The notes: generated by a model from the letters alone, not told the origin. 64,000 bases of DNA from Polaromonas sp. (GCA_028292745.1 JAQGLT010000024.1:1-64000), one strand, 5' to 3'. Shown: positions 11,034 through 20,843, numbered from the stretch's first letter. Made by a program: numbers and translations.

Positions 11034-11692
11034 TCACCCTTGCGCTTTCCAAAGGCCGTATTTTTGACGACATTCTCCCGCTGCTCAGGACGGCCGGCAT
11101 CGAGGTGCTGGACGATCCGGAAAAGTCGCGCAAGCTGATACTCGACACCAACCAGCCCGACCTGCGGGTGGTGCTGGTGCGCGCCACCGACGTGCCGACC
11201 TATGTGCAGTACGGCGGCGCCGACCTGGGCGTGGTGGGCAAGGACACGCTGCTCGAATCGGGCAGCCAGGGGCTGTACCAGCCGCTGGATCTGCAGATTG
11301 CCAAATGCCGCATCAGTGTGGCGGTACGCGAGGGATTTGACTATGCGGCGGCCGTCCGACAGGGCTCGCGCCTGAAGGTGGCGACAAAATACGTGGCCAT
11401 CTCGCGCGGCTTTTTCGCCACCAAGGGGGTGCATGTGGATCTGATCAAGCTCTATGGCAGCATGGAACTGGCGCCACTCACGGGTCTGGCCGACGCGATC
11501 GTCGACCTGGTGTCCACCGGCAGCACCCTCAGGGCCAACCATCTGGTCGAGGTCGAGCGCATCATGGACATCAGTTCGCTCCTGGTGGTGAACCAGACGG
11601 CCCTCAAGCTCAAGCAGGCGCCCATCCGCAAGCTGATCGACGCTTTTTCCTCCGCCTGCAGACTGGTCGCCGCAAAAGGCCAACTGGCCTGA
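11030..11692 (+). CDS. hisG: ATP phosphoribosyltransferase, short form
   Basis: HisG joins ATP and PRPP in the first step of histidine synthesis. At 220 residues this is the short form, which lacks the C-terminal regulatory domain and by family knowledge works only with the HisZ regulatory subunit. No hisZ is present in this window. Visible motifs are [30 protein letters not shown] and the PRPP loop [16 protein letters not shown]. It starts inside the murA stop codon and is followed after 5 bp by hisD. Confidence 0.96.
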   Translation: MITLALSKGRIFDDILPLLRTAGIEVLDDPEKSRKLILDTNQPDLRVVLVRATDVPTYVQYGGADLGVVGKDTLLESGSQGLYQPLDLQIAKCRISVAVREGFDYAAAVRQGSRLKVATKYVAISRGFFATKGVHVDLIKLYGSMELAPLTGLADAIVDLVSTGSTLRANHLVEVERIMDISSLLVVNQTALKLKQAPIRKLIDAFSSACRLVAAKGQLA

Positions 11693-11694
11693 AC

Positions 11695-11711
11695 GCTATG
11701 AAATTAATAGC
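11695..11711 (+). repeat. Terminal palindrome of the short interspersed repeat at the hisD start
   Basis: GCTATGAAATTAATAGC matches the conserved end (GCTAT-N7-ATAGC) of the repeat seen at about nine other sites. The hisD start ATG (11698) lies inside it. Only the terminal palindrome is recognisable, so this could be a fragment or a chance match. Confidence 0.45.
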
Positions 11712-13041
11712 TAGACCCGCCCGTCTTTATTGCGCTGAGAGCACTTTTGAAGCTGAATTCAAGGCCCGGCTGCACTGGTCGGCCGATACCGATGCCGAGA
11801 TCGAGCAGCGGGTCGCCGACATCTTGCTGGACGTGCAGCAGCGCGGCGATGCGGCGGTGCTGGATTACACGGCACGCTTTGATGGCCTGAACGCCGGGTC
11901 GGTGGCTGAACTTGAACTCACGCAGGCTGAACTCAAAGCGGCGTTCGAATCGATTCCCTCCGCGCAGCGCGAAGCCCTGCAGGCCGCTGCCCGCCGGGTG
12001 CGGACTTACCACGAAGCCCAGAAGAAAGCCAATGGCGAAAGCTGGAGCTACCGTGATGAAGACGGCACGCTCCTGGGTCAGAAGGTGACGCCGCTGGACC
12101 GCGTGGGAATTTATGTGCCCGGCGGCAAGGCGGCCTATCCCTCGTCGGTGCTGATGAACGCGATACCCGCCCATGTGGCTGGCGTGGCCGAGATCATCAT
12201 GGTGGTGCCCACCCCGAAAGGCGAGAAGAACGCCTTGGTGCTAGCGGCTGCCCATGTGGCAGGCGTCACCCGCGCCTTCACCATCGGTGGCGCGCAGGCC
12301 GTGGCCGCGCTGGCCTATGGCACGGCTACCGTGCCCAAGGTGGACAAAATCACCGGCCCTGGCAACGCCTATGTGGCGAGCGCCAAAAAGCGCGTGTTCG
12401 GCACGGTCGGCATAGACATGATTGCCGGTCCGTCCGAAATCCTGGTGCTGGCCGATGGCACCACGCCCGCCGACTGGGTGGCGATGGACCTGTTCAGCCA
12501 GGCCGAGCACGACGAACTGGCCCAAAGCATCCTGCTGTGCCCAGATGCGGCCTATATCGACGAAGTTCAGGCGGCCATCGACCGGCTGCTGCCCACCATG
12601 CCGCGCGCCGACATCATCGCCAGGTCATTGACCGGCCGGGGCGCCTTGATCCACACGCGCAGCATGGAGGAGGCCTGCGAGATCAGCAACCGCATCGCGC
12701 CCGAGCACCTGGAAGTGTCCAGCCGCGAGCCGCACCGCTGGGAGCCGCTGCTCCGGCATGCCGGCGCGATTTTCCTGGGTGCCTACACCAGCGAAAGCCT
12801 GGGCGACTACTGCGCCGGCCCCAACCATGTGCTGCCCACCAGCGGCACGGCGCGCTTTTCGAGCCCGCTGGGGGTGTACGACTTCCAGAAACGCTCCAGC
12901 CTGATCGAGGTCAGCGAAGCCGGCGCGCAGGTGCTGGGGAAAATCGCCGCCGAACTGGCCTATGGCGAAGGCCTGCAGGCGCATGCGCGGGCGGCCGAGA
13001 TGCGCTTGCATGCCATGCCCTTCACGAAAGTCAACGAATGA
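11698..13041 (+). CDS. hisD: Histidinol dehydrogenase
   Basis: HisD oxidises L-histidinol to histidine in two NAD-dependent steps using a zinc ion. The 447-residue protein has the family length. It shows [22 protein letters not shown], the [16 protein letters not shown] stretch, [15 protein letters not shown], the zinc/catalytic segment [14 protein letters not shown], and [12 protein letters not shown]. The first ten residues ([10 protein letters not shown]) are encoded partly by a repeat-like palindrome. The stop overlaps the hisC start. Confidence 0.97.
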   Translation: MKLIARPARLYCAESTFEAEFKARLHWSADTDAEIEQRVADILLDVQQRGDAAVLDYTARFDGLNAGSVAELELTQAELKAAFESIPSAQREALQAAARRVRTYHEAQKKANGESWSYRDEDGTLLGQKVTPLDRVGIYVPGGKAAYPSSVLMNAIPAHVAGVAEIIMVVPTPKGEKNALVLAAAHVAGVTRAFTIGGAQAVAALAYGTATVPKVDKITGPGNAYVASAKKRVFGTVGIDMIAGPSEILVLADGTTPADWVAMDLFSQAEHDELAQSILLCPDAAYIDEVQAAIDRLLPTMPRADIIARSLTGRGALIHTRSMEEACEISNRIAPEHLEVSSREPHRWEPLLRHAGAIFLGAYTSESLGDYCAGPNHVLPTSGTARFSSPLGVYDFQKRSSLIEVSEAGAQVLGKIAAELAYGEGLQAHARAAEMRLHAMPFTKVNE

Positions 13042-14135
13042 CCCTGCCCATACCAAGACTCGACCCCAAGTTTCAAAAGCTGATTCGCCAGGATGTGCAG
13101 TCCATGCATGCCTACGCCATCCAGGACTCCGCTGGCATGGTCAAGCTCGATGCAATGGAAAATCCGCACCGGTTGCCGGCCGCGCTGCAGGCTCATCTGG
13201 GCCAGCGCCTGGGCGCGCTGGCGCTGAACCGGTATCCCGATGGACGGGTGGACGACCTGCGCAAGGCGCTCGCCGACCATGCCCGGATGCCGGAAGGCTT
13301 TGACCTCATGCTGGGCAATGGCTCGGACGAGCTGATCTCGCTGCTGGCCATGGCCTGCGACGTGCCGGGCGGCTCTATCTTGGCGCCGCTGCCCGGTTTT
13401 GTGATGTATGCCATGAGCGCGCGGCTGCAGGGCCTCCAATTCATCGGCGTTGACCTGACGCCCGATTTTGAACTCGACGAAGCGGGGATGCTGGCCGCCA
13501 TTGCAGCGCACAAGCCGTCCATCACCTACCTGTCGTATCCAAACAATCCCACGGCCAATTTGTGGAGCGACACCGCCATCGAGAACATCATCGACGCGGT
13601 TGGCCGGCAGGGCGGCCTGGTGGTCATGGACGAGGCCTATCAGCCGTTTTCCAGCAAAAGCTACATTGACCGTGTCGCCCGGCACGGCCATGTGCTGCTG
13701 ATGCGCACCCTGAGCAAGTTCGGCCTGGCGGGCGTTCGCATCGGCTACATGATGGGCCCCCAGGCGCTGATTGCCGAGATCGACAAGGTCCGCCCGCCCT
13801 ACAACATCAGCGTGCTCAATTACGAATGCGCGCTGTTTGCCCTGGAGCACCAGGACGTGTTTGCAGCGCAGGCGGAGGAATTGATCATGCAGCGGACCTT
13901 CCTGCTGGAGGCGCTTGCTGCCTTGCCGGGCGTTAAAGTATGGAAAAGCGATGCCAACATGATTCTGGTTCGGGTGCCGGATGCGTCACACGCCTTCGAA
14001 GGCCTGAAGCATCGCAAGGTGCTGGTCAAAAATATTTCTAAAATGCATTTCCTGCTCAGCAACTGTCTGCGCGTCACCGTTGGAACCGCCGAAGAAAACG
14101 CGCAGCTGCTCGCCGCGCTTGAACAATCCCTATGA
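13038..14135 (+). CDS. hisC: Histidinol-phosphate aminotransferase
   Basis: HisC is a PLP-dependent aminotransferase converting imidazole acetol phosphate and glutamate to histidinol phosphate. From ATG 13038 it has 365 residues. The start overlaps the hisD stop (ATGA), and reading further upstream would only give hisD sequence in another frame. Seen are [22 protein letters not shown], the [10 protein letters not shown] Asp that binds PLP nitrogen, and the Schiff-base lysine in [15 protein letters not shown] (Lys227). It overlaps hisB by 4 bp. Confidence 0.96.
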   Translation: MTLPIPRLDPKFQKLIRQDVQSMHAYAIQDSAGMVKLDAMENPHRLPAALQAHLGQRLGALALNRYPDGRVDDLRKALADHARMPEGFDLMLGNGSDELISLLAMACDVPGGSILAPLPGFVMYAMSARLQGLQFIGVDLTPDFELDEAGMLAAIAAHKPSITYLSYPNNPTANLWSDTAIENIIDAVGRQGGLVVMDEAYQPFSSKSYIDRVARHGHVLLMRTLSKFGLAGVRIGYMMGPQALIAEIDKVRPPYNISVLNYECALFALEHQDVFAAQAEELIMQRTFLLEALAALPGVKVWKSDANMILVRVPDASHAFEGLKHRKVLVKNISKMHFLLSNCLRVTVGTAEENAQLLAALEQSL

Positions 14136-14761
14136 CGACCTCCATCCTCACTGATACAGCCGCTTCCTCCATCCCACGCACTGCCGAAGTTTCGCGGAAC
14201 ACGGCCGAAACGCAAATCACCGTCAAGCTCAACCTGGACGGTACGGGCCAGGCCAGCCTGTCCACCGGCATCGGGTTTTTTGACCACATGCTGGACCAGA
14301 TTGCCCGGCACGGGCTGATCGACCTGGATATCCAGGCGGTGGGCGACCTGCATATCGACGGGCACCACACGGTGGAAGATGTCGGCATCACCCTGGGGCA
14401 GGCGGTGGCGCAGGCGGTGGGTGACAAGAAAGGGCTGCGCCGCTACGGCCATGCCTATGTGCCCCTGGATGAAGCGCTGTCACGCGTGGTGATCGATTTT
14501 TCGGGTCGTCCGGGCCTGGACATGCATGTGCCGTTCAAGTCCGGCATGATCGGCGCCTTCGACAGCCAGCTGGCTTACGAGTTTTTTCAGGGGTTCGCGA
14601 ACCATGCGTTCGTCACCCTGCACATCGACAACCTCAAGGGTGAAAATGCCCATCACCAGGCCGAAACCGTCTTCAAGGCCTTTGCCAGGGCCTTGCGCAT
14701 GGCGCTGGAAATCGACCCGCGCGCTGCCGGCGTCATTCCTTCGACCAAGGGCTCGCTGTAG
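14132..14761 (+). CDS. hisB: Imidazoleglycerol-phosphate dehydratase
   Basis: HisB dehydrates imidazoleglycerol phosphate. At 209 residues it is the monofunctional dehydratase. The N-terminal phosphatase domain of the E. coli bifunctional HisB is absent, so histinol-phosphate phosphatase must be encoded elsewhere. The metal-binding histidine motifs [24 protein letters not shown] and a late [18 protein letters not shown] are present. The first 25 residues are variable. A 106-bp gap with an interspersed repeat follows. Confidence 0.96.
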   Translation: MTTSILTDTAASSIPRTAEVSRNTAETQITVKLNLDGTGQASLSTGIGFFDHMLDQIARHGLIDLDIQAVGDLHIDGHHTVEDVGITLGQAVAQAVGDKKGLRRYGHAYVPLDEALSRVVIDFSGRPGLDMHVPFKSGMIGAFDSQLAYEFFQGFANHAFVTLHIDNLKGENAHHQAETVFKAFARALRMALEIDPRAAGVIPSTKGSL

Positions 14762-14780
14762 GGACGGCAAAATTTTAGTT

Positions 14781-14834
14781 ATTTTGGCTTGTAGCGCAGG
14801 CACTGCTTGCGCCGATAGCTATTAAATAAGTAGC
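14781..14834 (+). repeat. Short palindromic interspersed repeat, hisB-hisH gap
   Basis: The copy reads GGCTTGTAGCGCAGGCA, then a second GCGC, then GATAGCTATTAAATAAGTAGC. It aligns along its length with the copy inside gspD (50552-50607) and with copies at 22871, 17284, 24230 and 45312. Confidence 0.75.
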
Positions 14835-14867
14835 GGCCAGTTTTTCCACCTTCTTCTCTTTTCTCGA

Positions 14868-15548
14868 ATGTCCAATTTGAAAACCGTGGCAGTCGTCGAT
14901 TACGGTTCAGGCAATCTGCGCTCGGTGTCGCAGGCAGTGCAGCATGTGGCCCAAGGCAGCGGTTTCGACGTTGTGGTCACGTCGAACGCCCAGGATGTGC
15001 TGAACGCCGAGCGGGTCGTGCTGCCCGGCCAGGGGGCGATTCACGATTGCATGCTGGCGCTGGCCCGATCGGGTCTGTTGTCCTCGGTGCTGCATGCCGC
15101 TGCCCACAAGCCGCTGTTTGGCGTGTGCGTTGGCATGCAGATGCTGCTGGACCGCAGCCATGAGGGCGTGGATGGCCTGGCCACGCCTGGCCTGGGGCTG
15201 ATTCATGGCGAGGTGCTGAAGTTTGACCTGGCCGGCAAGACCCAGCCTGACGGCAGCCGCTACAAAGTTCCCCAGATGGGCTGGAACCAGGTAGACCAGA
15301 TGCGGGCGGGCGGCGCGCCAGCCCATCCGCTATGGAAAAACGTCCCGGACGGGTCGTATTTTTACTTTGTACACAGCTTTTACGCGCGTCCGTCGGATGC
15401 GCGCCACATTGCGGGCGAAGCCGACTACGGTGGGCGCTTTGCTGCCGCGATAGCACGCGATAATATTTTCGCCACCCAGTTTCACCCCGAGAAAAGTGCT
15501 GACCAGGGATTGACGCTTTACCGCAATTTCCTCGACTGGGCGCCCTGA
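14868..15548 (+). CDS. hisH: Imidazole glycerol phosphate synthase, glutamine amidotransferase subunit
   Basis: HisH hydrolyses glutamine and channels ammonia to HisF, making imidazoleglycerol phosphate and AICAR. The 226-residue class I glutaminase has its nucleophile in LFGVCVGMQMLLDRS (Cys87), an oxyanion region VLPGQGAIHDCM, and the His-Glu pair in ATQFHPEKS. A 15-20 residue segment around HGEVLKFDLAGKTQPDGSRYK is longer than in E. coli, as is usual in Burkholderiales. Confidence 0.96.
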   Translation: MSNLKTVAVVDYGSGNLRSVSQAVQHVAQGSGFDVVVTSNAQDVLNAERVVLPGQGAIHDCMLALARSGLLSSVLHAAAHKPLFGVCVGMQMLLDRSHEGVDGLATPGLGLIHGEVLKFDLAGKTQPDGSRYKVPQMGWNQVDQMRAGGAPAHPLWKNVPDGSYFYFVHSFYARPSDARHIAGEADYGGRFAAAIARDNIFATQFHPEKSADQGLTLYRNFLDWAP

Positions 15549-15622
15549 TTTGCCTTCCTGCGAAGACGCCCACGCCGGGGCGAATCGTTTCATTAACTTC
15601 ATTAACCGCTTTTTAGCCCAAC

Positions 15623-16363
15623 ATGCTACTCATCCCCGCGATTGACCTGAAAGACGGTCACTGCGTTCGCCTGAAACAGGGCGACATGGACCAGTCCACC
15701 ATTTTCAGTGAAGACCCGGCCGCCATGGCGCGCAACTGGGTTGACAAGGGCGCACGGCGCCTGCACCTGGTGGACCTGAACGGGGCATTTGCGGGCAAAC
15801 CCAAGAATGAGGCGGCCATCAAGCGCATCCTGGCCGAAGTGGGCAGTGAAATCGATGTGCAGCTGGGCGGCGGGATTCGCGATCTGGACACGATCGAGCG
15901 CTACCTCGATGCCGGCCTGCGCTACGTCATCATCGGCACCGCCGCGGTCAAGAACCCCGGTTTTCTGCAGGATGCCTGTACCGCGTTTGCCGGCCACATC
16001 ATCGTCGGGCTGGATGCCAAGGACGGCAGGGTGGCCACCGATGGCTGGAGCAAGCTGACCGGACACGAAGTAGTGGACCTGGGCAAGAAATTCCAGGACT
16101 ACGGCGTGGAGTCCATCATCTACACCGACATCGGCCGCGACGGCATGCTCAGCGGCATCAACATGGAAGCCACCGTGCGGCTGGCGCAGGCCTTGACGAT
16201 TCCTGTCATCGCCTCGGGCGGCCTGTCGAACATGGCCGACATCGAAGCGCTGTGCGCAGTGGAAGACGAAGGTGTGCAGGGCGTCATCTGCGGCCGCTCG
16301 ATTTACAGCGGCGACCTGGATTTTGAGGCGGCGCAGGAGCGCGCCGACGAGTTGAACGGATGA
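15623..16363 (+). CDS. hisA: ProFAR isomerase
   Basis: HisA opens the ribose ring of N'-formimino-aminoimidazole carboxamide ribotide (Amadori rearrangement), the fourth step of histidine synthesis. The 246-residue (beta/alpha)8 protein begins [20 protein letters not shown], which holds the catalytic Asp8. It has the phosphate-binding QLGGGIRDL and [11 protein letters not shown] loops and the second catalytic Asp in [11 protein letters not shown]. It is followed by a GC-rich repeat that separates it from hisF. Confidence 0.97.
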   Translation: MLLIPAIDLKDGHCVRLKQGDMDQSTIFSEDPAAMARNWVDKGARRLHLVDLNGAFAGKPKNEAAIKRILAEVGSEIDVQLGGGIRDLDTIERYLDAGLRYVIIGTAAVKNPGFLQDACTAFAGHIIVGLDAKDGRVATDGWSKLTGHEVVDLGKKFQDYGVESIIYTDIGRDGMLSGINMEATVRLAQALTIPVIASGGLSNMADIEALCAVEDEGVQGVICGRSIYSGDLDFEAAQERADELNG

Positions 16364-16385
16364 GTTCGATGGCGAGCTTTCCATG

Positions 16386-16477
16386 CCAGCCGGGGCCGCG
16401 GAACCGGCTTTGCCGGGCCGCAGGCGCAGCGGCCCCCTCGGGGGGCAGCGCAGCACACGAAATGGCAAGCTTGGGGG
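16386..16477 (+). repeat. GC-rich interspersed repeat between hisA and hisF
   Basis: The copy contains GGGGCCGCGGAACCGGCTTTGCCGGGCCGC and GCGGCCCCCTCGGGGGGC, in the same orientation as the three tandem units at 46711-47014. It occupies almost the whole 121-bp hisA-hisF gap. It ends 7 bp before the hisF ATG, and its GGGGG end lies where a ribosome binding site is expected. Confidence 0.75.
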
Positions 16478-16484
16478 TCTATCC

Positions 16485-17264
16485 ATGCTAGCCAAGCGAA
16501 TCATTCCCTGCCTCGATGTGACGGGCGGGCGGGTCGTCAAGGGCGTTAATTTCCTTGAACTGCGTGACGCCGGCGATCCGGTCGAAATTGCCGCCCGCTA
16601 CAACGACCAGGGCGCCGACGAGCTGACCTTTCTGGACATTACCGCCACCAGCGACGAGCGCGACCTGATCCTGCACATCATTGAAGCGGTAGCCTCCCAG
16701 GTGTTTATTCCCCTCACGGTCGGCGGCGGGGTCCGCACCGTCGAGGACGTGCGTCGGCTGCTCAACGCCGGCGCCGACAAGACCAGCTTCAACTCGGCCG
16801 CGCTGGCCAATCCGCAGGTCATCAACGATGCGTCGCACAAGTACGGCGCCCAGTGCATCGTGGTGGCCATCGACGCCAAGCGCCGCAGCGACGAGGACGC
16901 GCTGCTGCGCGGTGCCGGCTGGGACGTGTACAGCCACGGCGGGCGCAAGAACACCGGCCTCGATGCGGTGGCCTGGGCCACTGAAATGGCGCGGCGCGGC
17001 GCCGGCGAAATCCTGCTGACCAGCATGAACCGCGACGGCACCAAGTCGGGCTTCGACCTGGCGCTGACACGGGCCGTGAGCGATGCGGTCAGCGTGCCGG
17101 TGATCGCCTCGGGCGGCGTCGGCAATCTCGACCATCTGGCCGATGGCGTGCAGCTGGGCGGTGCCGATGCGGTGCTGGCGGCCAGCATCTTTCATTATGG
17201 CGAGTACACCGTCGGGCAGGCCAAGCGGCACATGGCCGGGCGCGGCATTCCGGTGCGGCTCTGA
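16485..17264 (+). CDS. hisF: Imidazole glycerol phosphate synthase, cyclase subunit
   Basis: HisF uses ammonia from HisH to form imidazoleglycerol phosphate. From ATG 16485 it has 259 residues and begins [22 protein letters not shown], with the catalytic Asp11. The second catalytic Asp is in VVAIDAKRR. Phosphate loops are [10 protein letters not shown] and [12 protein letters not shown]. An in-frame ATG at 16383 would add 34 residues translated from the GC-rich repeat and is rejected. The only ribosome-binding-like sequence before 16485 is GGGGG from the repeat end. Confidence 0.97.
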   Translation: MLAKRIIPCLDVTGGRVVKGVNFLELRDAGDPVEIAARYNDQGADELTFLDITATSDERDLILHIIEAVASQVFIPLTVGGGVRTVEDVRRLLNAGADKTSFNSAALANPQVINDASHKYGAQCIVVAIDAKRRSDEDALLRGAGWDVYSHGGRKNTGLDAVAWATEMARRGAGEILLTSMNRDGTKSGFDLALTRAVSDAVSVPVIASGGVGNLDHLADGVQLGGADAVLAASIFHYGEYTVGQAKRHMAGRGIPVRL

Positions 17265-17283
17265 ATCTAGATTTTCCAAGCTT

Positions 17284-17340
17284 TTCAGGACTGTAGCGCT
17301 TGATTGGCATGCGCAGGCAGCTATCAATTTGATAGTTTTT
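17284..17340 (+). repeat. Short palindromic interspersed repeat, hisF-hisI gap
   Basis: CTGTAGCGC, then GCGCAGGCA, then the terminal palindrome GCTATCAATTTGATAG, in the forward orientation. It fills the middle of the 144-bp gap between hisF and hisI. Confidence 0.75.
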
Positions 17341-17408
17341 TGGCGGCATCGCAAGGATATGCCGGCCAGCTGCCGGCGGGCCTGGATTTGTCGCTCACAA
17401 TACTTCCC

Positions 17409-17807
17409 ATGAACTGGTTAGACACTGTCCGTTGGGACGACAAGGGCTTGGTGCCCGTGATTGCGCAGGAAGCCGCCAGCGGCGACGTGCTGATGTTCGC
17501 CTGGATGAACCGCGAGGCCCTGCAGCAAACCGCCGAACTCGGACAGGCGGTGTATTTCAGCCGCTCGCGCGGGCGGCTGTGGCACAAGGGTGAAGCGTCG
17601 GGCCACTTCCAGGCAGTGCATGAAATCCGGCTCGACTGCGACAGCGACGTGGTGCTGCTCAAAGTCACGCAACTCGGCCATGCGCCCGGCGAGCCCGGCA
17701 TTGCCTGTCATACCGGGCGCCACAGCTGTTTTTTCAGCCTTTACCAAGGCGGCCAATGGGTCGCGACCGAGCCGGTCTTGAAAGACCCCGACCGCATCTA
17801 TAAATAA
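17409..17807 (+). CDS. hisI: Phosphoribosyl-AMP cyclohydrolase
   Basis: HisI opens the purine ring of phosphoribosyl-AMP (third step of histidine synthesis) using zinc. The 132-residue protein is separate from HisE, unlike the fused HisIE of E. coli. It has [28 protein letters not shown] and the metal-binding [13 protein letters not shown] and [10 protein letters not shown] cysteines. ATG 17409 gives the family N-terminus NWLDTVRWD. The codons upstream derive from an interspersed repeat and were not used. Confidence 0.96.
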   Translation: MNWLDTVRWDDKGLVPVIAQEAASGDVLMFAWMNREALQQTAELGQAVYFSRSRGRLWHKGEASGHFQAVHEIRLDCDSDVVLLKVTQLGHAPGEPGIACHTGRHSCFFSLYQGGQWVATEPVLKDPDRIYK

Positions 17808-17820
17808 CCTGCAGACCCCC

Positions 17821-18201
17821 ATGAACTCCACCGACACCCTTGAGCGCCTGGCGCAGATCATCGAAAGCCGCAAACCGGCACGCGGCGGCGACCCCAATCA
17901 AAGCTACGTGGCACGCCTGTTGCACAAGGGCCCCGATGCCTTCCTGAAGAAGATCGGAGAAGAAGCCACGGAAACCGTGATGGCTGCCAAGGACATCGAC
18001 CATGGCGGCAACACGCCCGAACTGCAGGCCAAGCTGGTAGGTGAAGTGGCTGATTTATGGTTTCACAGCCTGATTGCCTTGGCCTACTACGGCCTGCGTC
18101 CGGCAGATGTGCTGAGCGAACTGGAGCGCCGGGAGGGCACCAGCGGCATCGAAGAAAAAGCCCTGCGCAAGGCACAGCAGCGCGAACTTGCCAACGATTG
18201 A
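17821..18201 (+). CDS. hisE: Phosphoribosyl-ATP pyrophosphatase
   Basis: HisE removes pyrophosphate from phosphoribosyl-ATP (second step). The 126-residue all-alpha MazG-like protein has the NTP/metal motif [18 protein letters not shown] and a later [19 protein letters not shown]. It follows hisI by 13 bp and ends the his genes of this operon. It is slightly longer at the C-terminus than the E. coli domain. Confidence 0.96.
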   Translation: MNSTDTLERLAQIIESRKPARGGDPNQSYVARLLHKGPDAFLKKIGEEATETVMAAKDIDHGGNTPELQAKLVGEVADLWFHSLIALAYYGLRPADVLSELERREGTSGIEEKALRKAQQRELAND

Positions 18202-18215
18202 TAAAAGGAGCCACC

Positions 18216-18596
18216 ATGAACGATGACATCGTGACCATCGAGCCCGACCAGGGACTCAAGACCTGGGGCTGGATCAGCTATATCCTGCACCTGGTCGTGG
18301 CGGTAGCGGCCATATTGCCGGGCGCCCAGGTGTCGATTGCCCTGCTGGTCGTGGCCCTGGTGATCGACCTGGTCAAACGCAGCGATGCGGCCGGTACGTG
18401 GCAAGCGTCGCATTTCAGCTGGCGTATCCGGTCAGTGCTGTGGGCCGGCATCTTGTACCTGTTGACCTCGTGGCTATGGCTGCTCTTCATCGTTCCCGGC
18501 TGGATCGCCTGGGGCCTGATTTCGATCTGGTTCCTGTACCGGATCGTCAAGGGCATGGTGCGCATGAATGCAGGCCGGGCAGTGGAGGCGGCATGA
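18216..18596 (+). CDS. Small integral membrane protein (DUF4870-like)
   Basis: This 126-residue protein has about three to four hydrophobic helices (near residues 17-36, 40-53, 73-90 and 92-113) with short polar loops. It resembles the DUF4870/Tic20-like family, whose function is not known. ATG 18216 has a strong ribosome binding site (AAAAGGAG) 5-6 bases upstream, so it is clearly translated. It lies 14 bp after hisE and overlaps hinT by 4 bp, which places it in the his-hinT transcript. No histidine-related role can be inferred. Confidence 0.75.
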   Translation: MNDDIVTIEPDQGLKTWGWISYILHLVVAVAAILPGAQVSIALLVVALVIDLVKRSDAAGTWQASHFSWRIRSVLWAGILYLLTSWLWLLFIVPGWIAWGLISIWFLYRIVKGMVRMNAGRAVEAA

Positions 18597-18952
18597 GCGA
18601 TTCTGAAAATTGCCTTTTTTGCAAGATTGCCGCTGGCGCCATTCCCAGCCGCAAGGTGTACGAGGATGACGAACTGTTCGCTTTCCATGACATTCATCCA
18701 GCGGCACCAGTGCATTTCCTGCTGATTCCAAAAGCGCATATTCCGTCGTTGGCGCAGGCCGGGCCTGAACAGGCCGGGCTGCTGGGGCGTATGATGGTAC
18801 TGGCACCCCGGCTGGCCATCGAGCAGGGCTGCAACCCCTATCCTGAAGGCGGTTTTCGCACGCTGATCAATACAGGAGCCGAGGGTGGCCAGGAAGTGCA
18901 CCATCTGCATGCCCATGTCATGGGCGGTCCCAGGCCATGGCTCAAGGGCTGA
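18593..18952 (+). CDS. hinT: HIT-family purine nucleoside phosphoramidase
   Basis: HinT hydrolyses purine nucleoside phosphoramidates and acyl-adenylates in the cytoplasm. The 119-residue protein begins SENCLFCKIAAGAIPSRKVY and carries the histidine triad HHLHAHVMGG near the C-terminus. The start overlaps the preceding stop (ATGA). A frame extending upstream to 18398 would overlap the membrane protein gene and is not used. Confidence 0.95.
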   Translation: MSDSENCLFCKIAAGAIPSRKVYEDDELFAFHDIHPAAPVHFLLIPKAHIPSLAQAGPEQAGLLGRMMVLAPRLAIEQGCNPYPEGGFRTLINTGAEGGQEVHHLHAHVMGGPRPWLKG

Positions 18953-19115
18953 GAAGGTCATGCGGCCGTCCTCTTCGCAAGCGGCTGATGCGGTAAAAAA
19001 TTTTAACTACCCCGCAGGCTGGCAGGGTCATAAGCGCTGTCATGCAGGGCCTTTAGAATCGGGCAGCATAGGTAAACATAGCCGTCAATCGGCTGTAACG
19101 AATTAGGAGTCAATC

Positions 19116-19394
19116 ATGGGTGGTTTTTCAATCTGGCACTGGCTGATCGTGCTGCTGATCGTGGTGATGGTATTCGGCACGAAAAAGTTAAGGAACATGG
19201 GCAGTGACCTCGGCGGTGCGGTCAAGGGCTTCAAGGACGGTATGAAAGACGGAAGCCAGCCGCCTCTGGACGAAGCGCCCGTCACGCCGCCCAGCCAGGT
19301 CACCAATGCACAAGCGCAGGCCAATGCCAACGCACGGGCAGCCGACAAGGCAGAGCGGAACACGATTGACGTCGAAGCCCGGCAAAAGCCCTGA
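19116..19394 (+). CDS. tatA: Sec-independent translocase subunit TatA
   Basis: TatA forms the protein-conducting part of the twin-arginine translocon. It has a short N-terminal membrane helix (about residues 5-20), a hinge [27 protein letters not shown] with the conserved FGTKKLR and amphipathic helix, and a polar tail rich in Ala, Gln and Asn. At 92 residues it is typical. The ribosome binding site AGGAG lies 7 bases upstream. A 163-bp gap to hinT may hold the tat promoter (a TAGAAT is present near 19053, but the -35 is weak). Confidence 0.96.
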   Translation: MGGFSIWHWLIVLLIVVMVFGTKKLRNMGSDLGGAVKGFKDGMKDGSQPPLDEAPVTPPSQVTNAQAQANANARAADKAERNTIDVEARQKP

Positions 19395-19439
19395 TTCGCC
19401 GTTCATGTTGACTTGCAATGGTCTTTTGTCTGATTTCCC

Positions 19440-19907
19440 GTGATTGATCTTGGTATTTCCAAAATGGCCTTGATCGGTGCGGTGGCGCTGATCGTGATTG
19501 GGCCTGAAAAGTTGCCGCGTGTCGCCCGCACCGTCGGGATGCTGCTGGGCAAGGCCCAGCGCTATGTCGCTGACGTGAAGCAGGAAGTGAACCGCTCCAT
19601 GGAACTGGACGAGTTCAGGAAAATGAAGGAAAGCGTTGAAGGCGCCGCCCGCGACGTTGAAAGCTCGCTCCGCACCGGGGCCAGTGATTTTGAAAAGTCC
19701 TGGGCTGAATCCCCTGCAACCATGTCTTCTGGCGAACAGCCCGGTTTCAATCTTTTTCCTGAGTACCGGCATCCCAAAAAGAAGTGGCGGCTCAAGCGCG
19801 GCGCCACGCCGCAATGGTTCAAGGCCCGTTCCGGCGTTCGCACCAAGGCCCAGTCCGGCGCGGCCCGAGTGGCACGCTTTCGCCCGCAGCCCAGCCGCAA
19901 GGCCTGA
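19440..19907 (+). CDS. tatB: Sec-independent translocase subunit TatB
   Basis: TatB binds twin-arginine substrates together with TatC. The start codon is GTG at 19440, giving [32 protein letters not shown], which holds the membrane helix and the family GPEKLP hinge. An amphipathic helix follows (about residues 35-85). The C-terminal third is basic and rich in Arg, Pro and Lys (about residues 110-155), longer than the minimal functional TatB and probably disordered. Confidence 0.95.
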   Translation: MIDLGISKMALIGAVALIVIGPEKLPRVARTVGMLLGKAQRYVADVKQEVNRSMELDEFRKMKESVEGAARDVESSLRTGASDFEKSWAESPATMSSGEQPGFNLFPEYRHPKKKWRLKRGATPQWFKARSGVRTKAQSGAARVARFRPQPSRKA

Positions 19908-19971
19908 GCATTTATTCTGACCTTCCCTTTGCGCGCAGAACGGCGCAATTTACCCAGCGCAGACTTCCTTC

Positions 19972-20778
19972 ATGAGTGATCCCAACTCCACCGGTGACGG
20001 CGACAAGCCGGACGAACTCGCCGGCACCGAGCAGCCCTTTGTCCAGCATCTGATGGAACTGCGCGACCGCCTGATCAAGGCCGTCATCGCCATCGGCGTG
20101 GTGGCTGCCATCCTGGCGTTTTTTCCTGGGCCGGGTGCCTTGTATGACCTGATGGCGGCGCCGCTGATTGCCAGCCTGCCCAAGGGCGCGACACTCATCG
20201 CCACCAACGTGATTTCGCCTTTCGTCGTGCCGATCAAGATTCTTTTCATGGCGGCTTTCATGATTGCGCTGCCGGTCGTGCTCTACCAGGTCTGGGCGTT
20301 CGTCGCGCCGGGTCTGTACTCGCATGAAAAGAAACTGGTCATGCCGCTGGTGGTATCGAGCACGCTGCTGTTTTTTTTCGGCGTCGCATTTTGTTATTAC
20401 TTTGTCTTTGGCCAGGTGTTTCAGTTCATTCAGAGCTTTGCGCCCAAGTCGATCACCGCCGCGCCTGACATCGAGGAATACCTGAACTTCGTGCTTGGGA
20501 TGTTCTTGGCGTTCGGACTGGCATTTGAAGTGCCGATTGCGGTGATTCTGCTGGTCCGCATGGGTGTGCTGAGCGTGGTCCAGCTGCGCCAGTACCGGGG
20601 TTACTTCTGGGTAATCGCTGCCGTTGCCACGGCGCTTGTCACGCCGCCCGATGCCGGCTCCATGATCATGCTGCTGTTGGTGGTGGGGGGGCTGTACGAA
20701 GTGGGTATTTTGGCGGCTCAGGTGTTTGTCAAGCGCACCCAGGCACCCAGCAGCGATACCGAAGTGGTTAAGTCCTGA
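19972..20778 (+). CDS. tatC: Sec-independent translocase subunit TatC
   Basis: TatC is the six-helix membrane receptor for twin-arginine signal peptides. The 268-residue protein has the conserved N-terminal PFVQHLMELRDRLIKAV, an early FVAPGLYSHEKKLVMPLV and the later ITAAPDIEEYLNFVLGMFLAFGLAFEVP. A hydrophilic acidic N-terminus (about residues 1-22) precedes it. It follows tatB by 64 bp. Known clients of the family include the Rieske protein encoded 4 kb downstream. Confidence 0.97.
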   Translation: MSDPNSTGDGDKPDELAGTEQPFVQHLMELRDRLIKAVIAIGVVAAILAFFPGPGALYDLMAAPLIASLPKGATLIATNVISPFVVPIKILFMAAFMIALPVVLYQVWAFVAPGLYSHEKKLVMPLVVSSTLLFFFGVAFCYYFVFGQVFQFIQSFAPKSITAAPDIEEYLNFVLGMFLAFGLAFEVPIAVILLVRMGVLSVVQLRQYRGYFWVIAAVATALVTPPDAGSMIMLLLVVGGLYEVGILAAQVFVKRTQAPSSDTEVVKS

Positions 20779-20843
20779 TCTTTCAGCGGTAAGAAGTTGC
20801 AAAAGTCCCTAACCTAAATAGGGGGGCTATTCGCTGTCCAATT

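Noticed and set aside
12537-13037. A 167-residue N-terminal extension of HisC
   Set aside because: It reads hisD in another frame; the hisC ATG at 13038 gives the family length.
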